Below are positions 36,151 to 49,425 of a stretch of DNA of 64,000 nucleotides, piece by piece (the first letter of the stretch is position 1; each line of letters opens with the position of its first letter). The notes beneath the pieces were generated by a model, which was given only the letters and a program-made list of their open reading frames with translations, had not been told where the DNA came from and did not search any database. The position numbers and the translations under genes were made by a program. The DNA comes from Desarmillaria ectypa (taxonomy: Eukaryota > Basidiomycota > Agaricomycetes > Agaricales > Physalacriaceae), in contig JAUDYN010000007.1 in assembly GCA_030407005.1 (NCBI GenBank), positions 2,852,001 to 2,916,000 on the forward strand, given 5' to 3'.

Positions 36151-38848
36151 ATGTTCGAAGAGTCGGAATCATCGCAATGGTCCGCCGTTCCTCGTATCAA
36201 GAGACGACGGTTGCAAGGTGCCTGCGACATTTGTAGGCAGAAGAAAAGTAAGCATCCGCATTCATTCTAACTAGGATGCCAGTACTGACGGTATGCCAGT
36301 TCGGTGTAAGTTCTGACCAATGGACTGCGAAAGGTCGTACTTCTATGATATCAGGCGACAGTGCAAATATGCCAGGGACGAAATGCTCGAACTGTGTAGC
36401 CTTTGGTTCGGAATGTACGCATATCGCTGCGTCGGCCAAAGTTCGTATGTTGGTCAACTCGTGGTCCTTTCATTGAATAATCAAAACCACGTAGAGTCGA
36501 GCAACACAAGTTGCATCTGGACGACACGAGACCGTTAAGGAGGATCTTCAAGTCCACATCAATGCAATCCTTTCCGATACTACACCTTATGTTGTTCCAA
36601 ATGACAATACCCTCGTTCGTGCAATCCTGGTCGACCTCGCGAGCTATGTACGGCAGCTTGAAGCCGATCTTGCTGCGGTCAAGAGCCTCGTCTCAGCACC
36701 TTCAGCCTCTCCACAAATATCCCAGACCGCTGAAAGCCCTTCTGACAACGACGAAGTCGATGACTCGAATCACGATTACGTTGACGCACTTCGTCGCTTT
36801 ACCATTAGTACGAGCAATGTTCGACATTTCGGTAAATCAAGCGGTATGATGCTCATAAAGAATGCCATAGAGATGAAGAATGCCTACAGTAACTCTCCCC
36901 TGATTACTCTTGACCTCCGTCGACCCCACTTCTGGACGGTTTACCCATGGCAACGTCCAGTTCCAGAAGATGTCCCTCCCCTCAGGTTCCCTCCTCCAGA
37001 CCTTCTAGATCATCTTGTTTCCATCTTCCTTAATACGACAAATGCACATTTCTTCATCCTACATGGACCTACGTTCCTCCGCGAGATTGCTGCAGGAACG
37101 CATTTTTCATCCCGCGATTTTGGTAACCTTGTTCTTGGGGTATGTGCAGTTGCCTCGCGACACTCGGATGATCCTCATGTCGGACCATTGGCGCAAGCTG
37201 GATGGGAGTGGTATCTTCAATTGCGACCTATACACCTGTCAAGATTTTCTACTGCAGCAACATTATGGGAACTGCAGCTGTACCCTTTGATGGTCTTGTT
37301 CCTGTATGGATCAACGACACCTGAAGCATGCTTTCTTCTCATTGGAGTGGGTGTGCGGTTAGCTCAGGACGTTGGGGTACATAGGAAGCGTATTAAACCC
37401 TTGGAAGAGTGGACAACTGAGGATGAGCTATGGAAAAGGATCTTCTGGGCGCTGGTTATCACAGATGTCTTCGTCAGCGCCTTTGTTGGGAGACCAAGGG
37501 CGACAACATCCGAGTAGTGAATATATACTTGGTCCTCCTCACGCTTCCACTGATGAAGCCTCTCTATAGCTTTGACCTGGAGCTTCCCCTCGAAGTGGAT
37601 GACGACTACTGGCCAGGGGAGGTCCTAGCTGACCCGGAACATCCATGGACCCAGCCTTCGCACAAACCGGCAAACGTGAAAGCATGGATTCTCCATATCA
37701 AACTCCTGGATATCCTCAGCTTTGCCCAGATAACCATCGTGAGATATTCTGTTGCTTCAATTTCATTTCACTCACCATCAGATGCAGTACTCCACGAAGC
37801 GCTCTGCATACTGGGACGCGATATCTACGCCCGAATGGCACCAGAATATTGCCGTTGTGCTCGACTCAGCTCTCAACAAGTGGATTGATTCTATTCCTGA
37901 TTATTGTAAGGACCTCATTCCGATAACATATTTGTACTGAATTTGTTACAGTGCGCTGGGATCCTCACAAGTCCAATCAATATCACTTCGACCAATCCGC
38001 GCTCCTCTACTCTACGTATTACTGGGTTCAGATGCAAGTACATCGGAGGTTCATTCCGAGTCCCAATACCAGCAAAGACGTAGGGAAGCTGAACAGCGGT
38101 TTCCCATCTCTTTCTATCTGTGCCAACGCCGCAAGATCGTGCAGCCATATCGTGGATATCCATGCAAAGACCAGAATGGTCCTGCTTCCAAGTATACTGG
38201 TGGCAGTATTCCATTCGGCTCTGGTACTCCTACTGAATATTTGGGGAGGGAAACGCTTAGGCCTATCGACAAATCCAAGCAGGGCAATGGAAGATGTGTT
38301 CAAATGTATGAACGTCATGCGTAAATACGAGAACAGGTATCTTGTCGCCGGGCGATATTAGTACGTGCTTTGCTAAAGACGTTGACTTTTGTTTGCTGAC
38401 GCGGAAAAGTGATATCATTCGAGGACTATACGAGAATAACGTTCCTACCGGCAACTCAGATAACGAACTGACTAAGAAACGTGGGCGCGACGAGGGTGTT
38501 GAACAAAGTTTCCCACTGAACCTGGAGACCATGCCTGTGGGAAACACAGAAGAGTGGACTCTACCGTTGTATACCAGTGAACTAATGATGGGGGATCAAG
38601 CTTACGGCTTCGGAAATTTAACTACAGACGGCTCATCGTTGGATGAATATATGATGACGGCAGGTGTCGGTGACAGTCCTGGGGTATCTGGCAAGTCGTT
38701 CAATTTATTGACCCTGGCTTCCGTGCTCATTGGATTAGGCACCAATGTACCTTTGTCGTCGGAAAGAAGTGATTTACGAGAGGATTATCAAGATTTCGGA
38801 GCATACATGGCTAATATGGAAGAGTTCTTAGGAATGAGGACGGATTGA
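36151..38848 (+). CDS. Zn2Cys6 transcription factor C (fungal-specific TF domain)
   Basis: Third paralogue, predicted nuclear. Start at 36151 (MFEESESSQW). The zinc cluster comes from three exons: KRRRLQGACDICRQKK, IRC and DSANMPGTKCSNCVAFGSEC, with introns in exactly the positions seen in A and B. A 36540-37517 exon carries ILVDLASYVRQLEADLAA, RHFGKSSGMMLIKNAIEMKN, FWTVYPWQRPVPEDVPPLRF, FFILHGPTFLREIAAGTHF, GVRLAQDVGVHRKR and VFVSAFVGRPRATTSE. Later exons give FDLELPLEVDDDYWPGE, LDILSFAQITIV, LRWDPHKSNQ, SICANAARSCSHIVDIHA and LSTNPSRAMEDVFKCMNV. It ends YMANMEEFLGMRTD at 38848. All inspected splice phases are consistent, so the gene appears intact. Confidence 0.88.
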
Positions 38849-39456
38849 GTGGGTGTAACGATCCTAGTTCTAGCACAGCAATACAGATGCTTTCATGGGC
38901 CAATGTAAAAAATCCGAGGCATTTATTTCTGACAAAACTTGACGAACTTTATATCTATATTTAAGTAGTCTTAGAGAGCGCACACTCAGGCTCAAAAGAT
39001 TAACGACGACTTTCACATATAATAACTACTACGAACTACGAACTAGCAAAAGAAAAGACAAACGATACAATGTACAAAAAACACCCTTTAATTCTCTACT
39101 CTAAGTATCTCTAATTATGCGTGTAAAAAACCGTCTGCGATGGGGTATATCAGTCGAAAAGCACTTGTACTTGTGGGGTATCTGGGGGCGTGAATGTCTA
39201 CCGATATACCGTTACGGTCCGTCGCCGTAAGCATTAAGGGGAGGATGTAAGTAACCTGAGTCGGACGGATTTTTTGGGAGGGGATTTCGTGATAGATATA
39301 CAAGTAGAGATAGCGCATGAATTCTGCATGGGTTGCATTCGTTCGTCGGCGTAGGGGGCATGAAAGCATAATAAAAGGGGGACAATGAGGGCATTATGTG
39401 ATTTTAGGTTGGGGTGATGATCGTCGTCGTCGTCGAGGGTGGCGCGTAGAACGGAT
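38849..39456. other. Convergent 3' region of transcription factor C and DED1
   Basis: 608 bp between convergent stop codons, AT-rich and without a gene. It includes the 3' UTR of DED1, with a short GTC/GAC repeat at about 39422-39435. Confidence 0.45.
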
Positions 39457-41458
<2,002 letters not shown>

Positions 41459-42313
41459 ATTATGAGAGTGCGAAAGAAAAGGGATGTGTACCACAAAGTG
41501 GGAGTGAAGAGAAGAAAAGCGATGACAAACAATGTAAAATTTGATGCTTCGGTCACGTGGAGTGGCTGTGTTTGCCAAGGCCCATGGCCCAAAATTGATA
41601 TTGATCCATCATTGGTTCATCATCGTCTCTTGAGGCAGTACGTTAGGCCGTGCAAGACGGGTGGGGAATATACATCGTTCGTTGTAATGCATGATATTAC
41701 TGATGAAAGTAATAATGAATTCTCGACAACCCGTGTTAATTCTCCCATGTAATGTGACGTTGAAAGGACCATAACCTTCACGTAGGATGCCGTCGCCGCG
41801 ACCTAGGGAACACTTTTGTATAAAGCAATTTGGGAGTTGGGTGGAACCGTGTCATCAGAGTAACTTCATTTTGGTCCGAGGAAATACTGTGTGTCACTTC
41901 GAATTTGTGATGCATCACTGATTGCAATCGACATGGGATAGAGAAAGCCGGGATACCCTTTGAAACTGCCAGGCCATGATATTTATTCCAGGATATACTT
42001 ACACCAACTTCTACACATAGACTGTAGTCACATTGGTCAACGTCTGGAAAAAAGATGGAGAAGCATTCAGCAAACTTCAAAGACGAGAACTATATGGCCG
42101 CCGAGCTAACTATTCGCAGAAGTTGGTTGTCTTTTGCAAGGACTTATTAACGTACTATCTTATCAAAGCCTGGCGATCGGGATTGAGAAGTCGGGATACC
42201 GTATTAGGCTGCCCGCCAGCCGGCGGCAATAGGTAGCCCATTTTAGCCATATACGTCACCGTACGTGGCAGCAGCCCTATTTGGACACGCCTTTAACTAT
42301 CCTTCAATCCTCC
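41459..42313. other. Intergenic, divergent promoters of DED1 and SEC72
   Basis: 855 bp with no supported gene. Open stretches at 41312-41752 (plus) and 41778-42080 (minus) lack family character. It holds both promoters. Confidence 0.45.
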
Positions 42314-43195
42314 ATGTCCCATTCACATACCCACGCTCCAGGCGAGACTCACTCGCACTCGCACGCGCCGCCTCAACAGCAGCAGCGACCTGTCCCGCCA
42401 CCACCTGATCCCATCCTGCAAGCTCTCATCGACGCGCAATTCTCTCCCGTCGACCTTACCGTTACCGACGCCAACCTTCTCCTCTGTGCACCACATTCTC
42501 TCGCCGTATGCGCTGACTGTGATGTTGACTACTCCAAAACAAATATCCTCTCAAAGCTCCTTACACAAAACCCTAACATCAAAGTCCCGCCTCCAGGGCA
42601 GGTCGTGAACAAGCAACTGTCAGGTGCCGTGAATAGTGTGAAGGAGGAGGGCAATCAGTTGTATAAGATGCAACTGTACGCACAAGCGGTACAGCGGTAC
42701 ACGATGGCGGCAGGAGTAGCATGCCAACGTGCGCCGTGGGAGAATAATAATGTGCTGAGGGAGGAACTTTCGACGGTGCTGTCGAACCGGTCGGCGGCGT
42801 ATGCCGGCGCACACGATTGGATATCGGCGCTTGCTGACGCGGAGGCTGTCATCCAGATACGAAAAAGCTGGGCTAAAGGCCATTTGAGAAAGGCGAAAGC
42901 GCTGAGAGGACTTTCTAGACTGGATGAAGCCCAGGACGCCGTTGCGTTCGGCTTGACATACGAGCCAGACAACAAGGTACGCTATTCAATTTCTTCTCAG
43001 TGTCTTTCACCGACATGACTTTAGGAATTGCTGGAGTACCGTACAGATCTCGAGAAGCTTAAAAAGACGATCGAGGCGGTCAAGGCGGCTAGATCAACGT
43101 CGAATGATTCCACGGATGCAACTGCGACTATTGCAGCCAGTGCGCCTGCTAACCCCGCTGCTTTCATATCTACGAAGGAGGAAACATCGTCATAA
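42314..43195 (+). CDS. SEC72: Sec72-like TPR subunit of the Sec63 ER translocation complex
   Basis: Family role: cytosolic TPR subunit of the Sec62/63 complex that helps post-translational import into the ER. Two exons (42314-42976, 43025-43195) give 277 aa. The N-terminus is His-rich (MSHSHTHAPGETHSHSHAPP). Next comes the family-specific PVDLTVTDANLLLCAPHSLAVC with ADCDVDYSKTNILSKLL, which has zinc-site-like Cys and His spacing. TPR helices follow: SVKEEGNQLYKMQLYAQAVQRY; LSNRSAAYAGAHDWISALADAE; KSWAKGHLRKAKALRGLSRLDEA. The C-terminus is Ala/Ser/Thr-rich. The ATG at 42314 is the first in-frame start. The His-rich leader could bind metal, but that is speculative. Confidence 0.85.
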
Positions 43196-43825
43196 TGATT
43201 TATGTATCGCATGGATACCTTTTCAGACACACTTGCGTCCGTTTGGTGTCAAGTTAGCTTCCCGTTCTTCTCAAGTACGAAGTTTTGTACAAGAATCGAC
43301 TTCTGTGGAATGCAGTTTATCATGCAGGTTACTTGGTCGTTGTCTTCACATCTCCCTTTCGTTTGTGTGTTATATCAAGGTTGCCTGCTGCCTCCAAGCC
43401 CCCCCGCTACTATCCGTAAGAACCGTAGTAGAAGTAAAGCAAGGTCTGTCGTGGAAGCTTAGCCTGCCTACCGACCTAGTCAGGGACACTCACCGTTAAC
43501 TTCAGGGTACGTTGAATTCTTGTTGTCCGATAGTTCATGGCGTATAACAGGCTTGTGGTTAAACGACCGTCCAAGTTGCCATCCGTCCTTAGGCCTCAGT
43601 CTTTGCGCTCTTTGAAACTGAAACACGGCAGTCTCACACCAACCAAGGCTGATGTCAATATATTACCGCGAATGAGCAAGAGCGATTTCGCTTTCCTTTT
43701 CACCGCGTAAACTAGACGCCAGGTGTGTCCTCCTTGCCTCGATTTTCCAGAGCGATACCCTCGCGGAGCACCAAGCAGGAAGAACTCTTTGATTGTTATA
43801 GCCGTCTTACAGCGCATGGATCGCG
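43196..43825. other. Intergenic
   Basis: About 630 bp downstream of SEC72. Open stretches here (43202-43499 plus; 43596-43817 minus) show no family features. No RNA gene recognised. Confidence 0.35.
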
Positions 43826-44540
43826 TCAGTCTTCGTCGGTCAGTCCGAATCGACGCGTTCTAAACCATCGCGGGTATAAGATACTCGGAGCCTCCAAGTA
43901 TGTTGTAACGCCTCCGCACTGCCCTCTATCGACGATAAAGTCCATTAGACTGCACTTCAGGCGACACGAAAGCTCAAGCACCGACAGTAATTGCGATAAA
44001 TATTCAAGTTTGGAGCATATTCCCACCCAAAGCGGTTCAGTAATAAAACAGAATGAAGAAACAGATGACATAAAAGTGGTATATGTACCGTAAGGCTAGT
44101 AGTGCATGGGGGGGACGTGCATACCTCTCGGCTCGAACTGTACTCTTTCACTGATTGTAGTAAGCCTTGAGGCCCTTGAAAAGGAAGCTGTGCCACAATG
44201 ACTGCGTTCTCATTATATTGTGGTAGGAAGAAGTCCGACGATTGATGATCTGTTACGGAAAGGTTAAGAGGGGTGAACTGAGGAAGGGGAATAATGCTGT
44301 CATCAAGGTAGGTTTTCATATCGATACCGTTCGCAGGTGGGAAGAGACATACTTCCTTCCCTCCCCCCTCTCTCACCGAGGTGGTGAGGAAAGACAACAT
44401 GTCTCTCGTGTTCGTCGAAACGTATGTGATAGTGCCCTGCCAGTGAGTAAAAGGTTATCTGATGTCACTTCCGATGACTTGGTTGGGCCGGATCTGAATG
44501 TGACAGGAGTATACTCGTCAAGGGTAGTATCATCAACCAT
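43826..44540 (-). CDS. Weak unknown gene
   Basis: Not recognised. Several consecutive minus-strand stretches read like coding exons. From 44540: MVDDTTLDEYTPVTFRSG. A second open stretch, from 44400, reads YLDDSIIPLPQFTPLNLSV then SSDFFLPQYNENAVIVAQLP and ends near a possible donor (GTATGC after SSSRE). A third, at 44071-43826, reads CSKLEYLSQLLSVLELS. I could not join them with consistent splice phases, so this may be a decayed or misread gene. Coordinates are only an envelope. Confidence 0.3.
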
Positions 44541-45595
44541 CACGACCCCGCATTGTTGAGGCTTGTTCGCACAGCGAAAGAGACAGAGGTTACTCCGGCA
44601 AGTCTCATTTCAATGAATCATGACGGGCACCGTTCAGATAACAAAGCCGAATTTATTCAGCGTTGAATTTTAAAAGGCGGCAAACACGCAACAAAATCAA
44701 GTCGCTTCTGACCAACCCGGCCTAATATTTGATGCCGTTCGATGAAGGAATAAATCGATCGAATTTATCCATGCTGAAGAAAAAATGAGACAAATTGGAG
44801 ACAGTAAAATTCAAGATACACCTCATCTGGAAGATTAGATGTCAACGCTGGATACAATGGGGAGATGAAGACCCCGCAAAATGGTACACTCGCGATGAAG
44901 CCAGAAGTATGTAGACCGATGCATTGAACCGTAGATTGACAATAGATCGTCTATTGACTAACCGGTGCGAATACGGGTCAAAGGCACTGAGGAAGATGGA
45001 GAGGAACGTTGTACGGCGAGAGGGCCTTACCGGAAGACTGGACGTACCAGAACGTACCAGGGGTCTTAGTGGGTATAGCGCCGGGCCGAAAGAGGCCGCG
45101 AGGAAGGCGCAGAGACCTACACGAACTTGGATAGTTGTGCCTAAATAGCATTTCCCTGTGTAGATCTTCCGGTCATGGCTACTTCGTCCAGGACACTATT
45201 TTTCCATCGGGGCTTGCTCCCACTCCCAAGCAAGCTGTTGGAATCCTGGGTGTTGCGCAGGGTAGACTCCAGGCTGGTAAAGCCAGATGTAAAGGAATTG
45301 TTATTCTATGGCTCCTACAGAGCTCATATTTATACTACTTCGCACTAGAATCTAGAATGTACTATAACTTTCTACGACTCTCTTGCTTACTCATCGACTC
45401 TCGGCATGATGCCGGATTGCTCCTTCTAGAACTTTCCAGCAAAATCCCAACACAAGCGATGCGAGTTGACATGGTACATGGTCAATTGCAGTATTGCTAT
45501 ATACACTGGTACACCGTTCTACAACAAAAAAACACAAGATACCTAGGTGCCCAAGGAAAATAATCTTCAAGGGCGTAATCATACGTTCGTCCAAA
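44541..45595. other. Intergenic
   Basis: About 1 kb with no supported gene. The 142-codon plus-strand stretch at 45135-45563 is Leu/Tyr/Cys-rich without any motif and starts inside non-coding-looking sequence; I treat it as chance. Confidence 0.4.
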
Positions 45596-46135
45596 CTACC
45601 ATTCATCTTCGGACTTTGCAAGCGATTTACACCGCAATAGCTGCGCTCCAGCCAAGGCGGAAGCAGACATATTCTTGACTCTGGCACGGGCAGGCTTTGG
45701 TATCTTTGGTATCATCTGTGCAACAGAAACAAAGGCATCCTCCTGGCACCACTCGATGAGCTGAATGGAAGGCTTGGGAATGGCCCCTTCAGAGCTGATT
45801 GTGCATGTAGTTAGAGTTGGTGTTTCAGTTTCAATAGGTGGTCCCTATTTCTGCCTTGCATTGCCTCCGTGGAGGCTTTTTCGTCACTCAGTCATCATAT
45901 AGACCCACAACACGACTCCGTGTTGCCGAATGTCCTGGAAAGTTGACACGTCGACGCAAGTGACTAGAACGAAAGTATTTCTAAACTCGTGGGGAGGGAT
46001 CTAAGAGAACTTATAGTAAAGCACCTTCTCGAAGTTGGTGAGACTCTTGTTTCACTATAACAAGCTTCTGCTCCAGACTCACTTCGATCAAATGGTAGGG
46101 GTAGATACCTCTCTGGCGTATATATACCCTCGCCA
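45596..46135 (-). CDS. Weak unknown small gene
   Basis: Not recognised. Two minus-strand segments read convincingly: one after a clean acceptor (TTCTCTTAG, exon from 46000), PPHEFRNTFVLVTCVDVSTF then QDIRQHGVVLW; the other, after an intron at about 45845-45905, PPIETETPTLTTCTISSEGA then SIQLIEWCQEDAFVSVAQMI, ending KSLAKSEDEW with a stop at 45596. A possible first exon (MARVYIRQRGIYPYHLIEV, start 46135) sits on the TATA region of the gene on the other strand and may be false. The spliced product would be about 126 aa. Confidence 0.3.
46119..46129 (+). promoter_or_regulatory. TATA box
   Basis: gtatatatacc lies 47 bp upstream of the ATG at 46166, followed by a pyrimidine-rich stretch (caatttccctcactc). 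Spacing fits a TATA-driven promoter with a very short leader, as in regulated secreted-protein genes. Confidence 0.45.
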
Positions 46136-46165
46136 TTCGCTCAATTTCCCTCACTCAGCACAAAC

Positions 46166-46526
46166 ATGATTTCCAACAACCAATTTATCCAAACTACCGG
46201 TTATCTCTTCGCCATCGCCATCGCAATGGTACTATCTGTCTCGGTCTTCGTAAAGGTATGTATCCCACTTGTCGATCTATCTCATCTAATCTGTTTAATA
46301 GGACATCCTCGCTCTTCTTACATTCAACGCGTCGTCTACTGCCGTGTCAGAATACCCACACATTGCCGTTACGGTCAAGGTCGAAGTCGTTACTACACAA
46401 TATTCGACGATTGAACCATCGTCTTCGGTGTCATCTGACTCTACCCTGGTTGAAGTATCGTCAGAATGCTATAGCGGCGCACGACTAGGCAAGCGCAGTT
46501 GGTACGACACTTTGTCGTTGTCTTAG
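46166..46526 (+). CDS. Small secreted or membrane protein with Lys-Arg C-terminal site
   Basis: No family recognised. Two exons (46166-46255, 46302-46526) joined by a 46 bp GT-AG intron give 104 aa. An N-terminal hydrophobic segment (TGYLFAIAIAMVLSVSVFV, residues ~11-29) is a signal peptide or anchor. Then come a Ser/Thr/Val-rich stretch with one possible glycosylation site (NAS) and a single Cys (SSECYSG). The C-terminus is GARLGKRSWYDTLSLS: a Gly-Lys-Arg followed by nine residues, resembling a Kex2-processed peptide. It does not end in a CAAX box, so it is not an ordinary basidiomycete pheromone precursor. Confidence 0.55.
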
Positions 46527-47482
46527 TGTATTACTAATTGTCACATTTAGCTTGTTCTAAATTATACGAACTTTGAAAAGTTGTCGCTCGTTCAGGCCAC
46601 AAAAGCAGTCTTCGCTCCGTACATGGGCCGTTGTCCTAATCAATTAACCTCCTCGTTTATACTGCTTTATCGTTTCCTTACGAATGGTCGACGACAAACT
46701 CAATTAATCCCCTCGTACGGGCCCAAGACGAAAGTGTCTTTGTTCACCTCAAAGACGAATCACACGTCCAGTACTCGGGGAGGTAGATGGAGGCATTATA
46801 TACGTCATGATTCATCACAACTATTATGGCGGTATTTATAGTCTCCCTGGCCTATCCCAGTGCCACGCATTATACATCCTTTCTACTTTTTAACCTGTTC
46901 TAATCTTAGCTCTGATATATTTTGACGTATCATTTAAGAGAACCCACCTTGAAGCGGCCGAGTCATAAGTTGTCAATATATCCGATCCGGGAGGGGAAAT
47001 ATGGAGACTTGTGAACGTGCACATTGAATGTCAATGCATATCCAAGTGATCTGCGTACAATACCTCTCGGAGGTGGGAGAGAAAAAGCAGGTCCACACGA
47101 GTAGTTTGCGCAAACCTGTCTATTTGAGCAATCAACTACTGAAGGTCTCGACTAAAAAAACTACACCGATCCCCAACCGACCTTGAAACAAGTGTAGTAA
47201 AAGGGAAAGCAAACCAAATGCTGGGCCGAACTACATTTCCACTCGGAACTCGGAGCCAAATGTTGAGGCATCGTAGATAGCTGCCCCCGCGCAACCGGCA
47301 TACATTGTACTTGTCTTCTTCGATCTTGCAACTGGGTATCATCTCGTAGGATCTCTGAAAAAGCGACGACAATATTCGGAGACGAGACCTCCTCTGGTAA
47401 CATGTAGAAAACTAGCAGCCCTCCACTTCAGATTCTCATATATTTATACATGTTACGGTCCCAACAGCCTTACCATGATGAA
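46527..47482. other. Intergenic
   Basis: About 950 bp between the small secreted-protein gene and the 3' end of the P450 gene. Open stretches (46581-46841 plus; 47136-47403 minus) have no domain. Confidence 0.4.
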
Positions 47483-49425
47483 CTACAGTGTTTCACGTGC
47501 CTTCATACCAACACGACAAGTAATTGGTTTCCTTACAAAGCCCTCATGTACTTGGAGCTTATCCAAAAGTCAGCAAGCCACATGTCAAAAAAGCACCGTC
47601 ACTTACCCCTTCATCAGGATTCTCTAATACGAAATGGAAGCGCTTCAAAATCGATGCGACGATAATCTGCAGCTCAAGATTCGCAAGATTACGCCCGATA
47701 CAAGCCCTGTTATGGTTGTTATGGTATGAGTTCAACCTTGAGCATCGATAGGAAACTGGAGATCGCATACCGAGGGCCAACAGAGAATGGACTAAACGCT
47801 TTCGACATGCTGGCGCTGTCACGCTCAAACCATCTCTCGGGCCTAAATTCGTCCACATCGTCCCCAAACACCGCTGGGTCACGATGGATCGTATAAGTAG
47901 GGACACTGATAACTGTACCAGCAGGGAAGTAGTTCCCAAAAATCATCATCCCGCCCTTAGGTACTACACGGGGAAGCCCGACACCCACCGTGGAGTACAA
48001 TCTTAGGCCCTCGTTGATGATAGCTTGCAAGTAGGGGAGGTTCTTCACTTGCGCGGCTGTAGCGACGTCAGAGTCCAGGTACTCGTCAAGCTCTTTCTGA
48101 AGTTTCTCTTGCACGGTCGGCGTGTGCGCGAGGTAGTAGATGATGGCACATGTAGAACTGAACGGATCATTGAATATATGCATTGTATTGATAGAACAGA
48201 GAAAGACCTACTTGGCGGTGGTATCAGATCCTGCGATGAGGAGAAGCAACGCTTCTGCAGTGAGCTCTTCTGGACCCATTGGGTTGCCCTTAGTACGTTA
48301 AGTAGATTAGTGCTACTGCTGAAGTAATCGGCAAAAGGCTACTCACGTCGTCGTCCTTCCCAGCTTGCAGTTTGTTAAGAAAATCACTCCTGTCTGTCGG
48401 CACCTCCAACCTCTTCGATACTGCCATAATTGCCATCCCCACTAGGGCATCGAAGTCTTTTCCGGCCTGCCAAAACCATGGAGTTCGCTTGAGCAGCGGC
48501 CTCCACCACCCAGGTAAAGGTCCCGCTGTCGCCACGAGGGGCGATGATCCACTGAAAGTCTTGATAACCTCGATCTCCTTCGTGGCATGCTTTGCTCCTA
48601 CATTCCCGTAAGAGCTCATCACGGCATGTTGATCTTTAGGCACCAGAGCAAAATCTTTCGCTGCCGTGATCATCCCGAATGGAGCACCAAACGCCAGATC
48701 ACTGATGATATCGAACGTGAGATAGTTTACCCCTACGACAGCAGTAGTAAGCACGAGACGTAAAACGAAGGATGCTTCCTTACATGGCATGCAGTCCAAC
48801 CAAAGCTTCCCGTCGCGACCCGTCCAACCCTCACCTTCCTTGCCCGACATACCTTTTAAAGCCTTGTCACGTAATTTATCCCACTGTCCCAACAGTTGAC
48901 TGACGTAACTGCGTACATACGGCTCAAACTCCAGTACGCTCTTCTGCGAGAAAGTGTGTGATATGATCTTTCGTTTGCGAGTATGGGTCTGCCGATCGCG
49001 AACGTCAAATAATCCTGGAGATGTGCTCGTGAACACGTCATAGAACGGCGACTTCAGCGCCCCATTTCCATGCCCGTATACTAAGGCATGCGCATCTGTC
49101 AGGCCCACAGAAATGTGATTAGGCGCTATGCGGACAAAGGGACCTTTGGCGGGACAAATTAGCATTGAAGAGCGCGAAAAGATCTAAGAATGGACCGACC
49201 ATATTTCCTATGCAGGTCATGAACAACTTCCGAACGACGTCCTTGGTAGGCCACGCTTGCTAGCCATGCATCCGAAAACTTTGCGACCAGAGGACCAGGA
49301 TACGAGCGAAGTCGATGAGAGTCGATAAGGTAGGGGACCAGGTGAACCAGGACGGCCAATACAATAACAGTGACGATAATCGTCGGGAGGTCGGTATGCA
49401 GTACTTCGAAGCTAAGACGGAACAT
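47483..49425 (-). CDS. Cytochrome P450, benzoate 4-monooxygenase-like
   Basis: Heme monooxygenase anchored to the ER. Start at 49425. An N-terminal membrane anchor (LPTIIVTVIVLAVLVHLVPYLI) is followed by the proline region RLRSYPGPLVAKFSDAW. Then: FVRIAPNHISVGL; RKRKIISHTFSQKSVLEFEP (C-helix region); DIISDLAFGAPFGM; I-helix LLLLIAGSDTTANSTCAIIYY (AGSDTT oxygen-binding motif); ExxR in IINEGLRLYSTV; the PERF-type DEFRPERWFE; and heme loop FSPFSVGPR/ACIGRNLANLE with the Cys ligand, interrupted by an intron. Introns sampled all keep frame; the last acceptor (CATGAG) gives a tail GFVRKPITCRVGMKARETL. The gene appears intact. The substrate is unknown; similarity of the I-helix and ExxR region suggests the benzoate-hydroxylase-like clade, tentatively. 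Confidence 0.9.

Noticed and set aside
35829..36230. 133-codon minus-strand open frame
   Set aside because: It overlaps the shared promoter and the first coding exon of transcription factor C in antisense, including its zinc-cluster codons, which are clearly the real coding strand.
45135..45563. 142-codon plus-strand open frame
   Set aside because: No signal peptide, domain or splice context; composition of random AT/GC-mixed sequence.
46166..46526. Mating pheromone precursor
   Set aside because: No C-terminal CAAX prenylation motif; the protein ends in SLS, so it does not fit basidiomycete pheromones.
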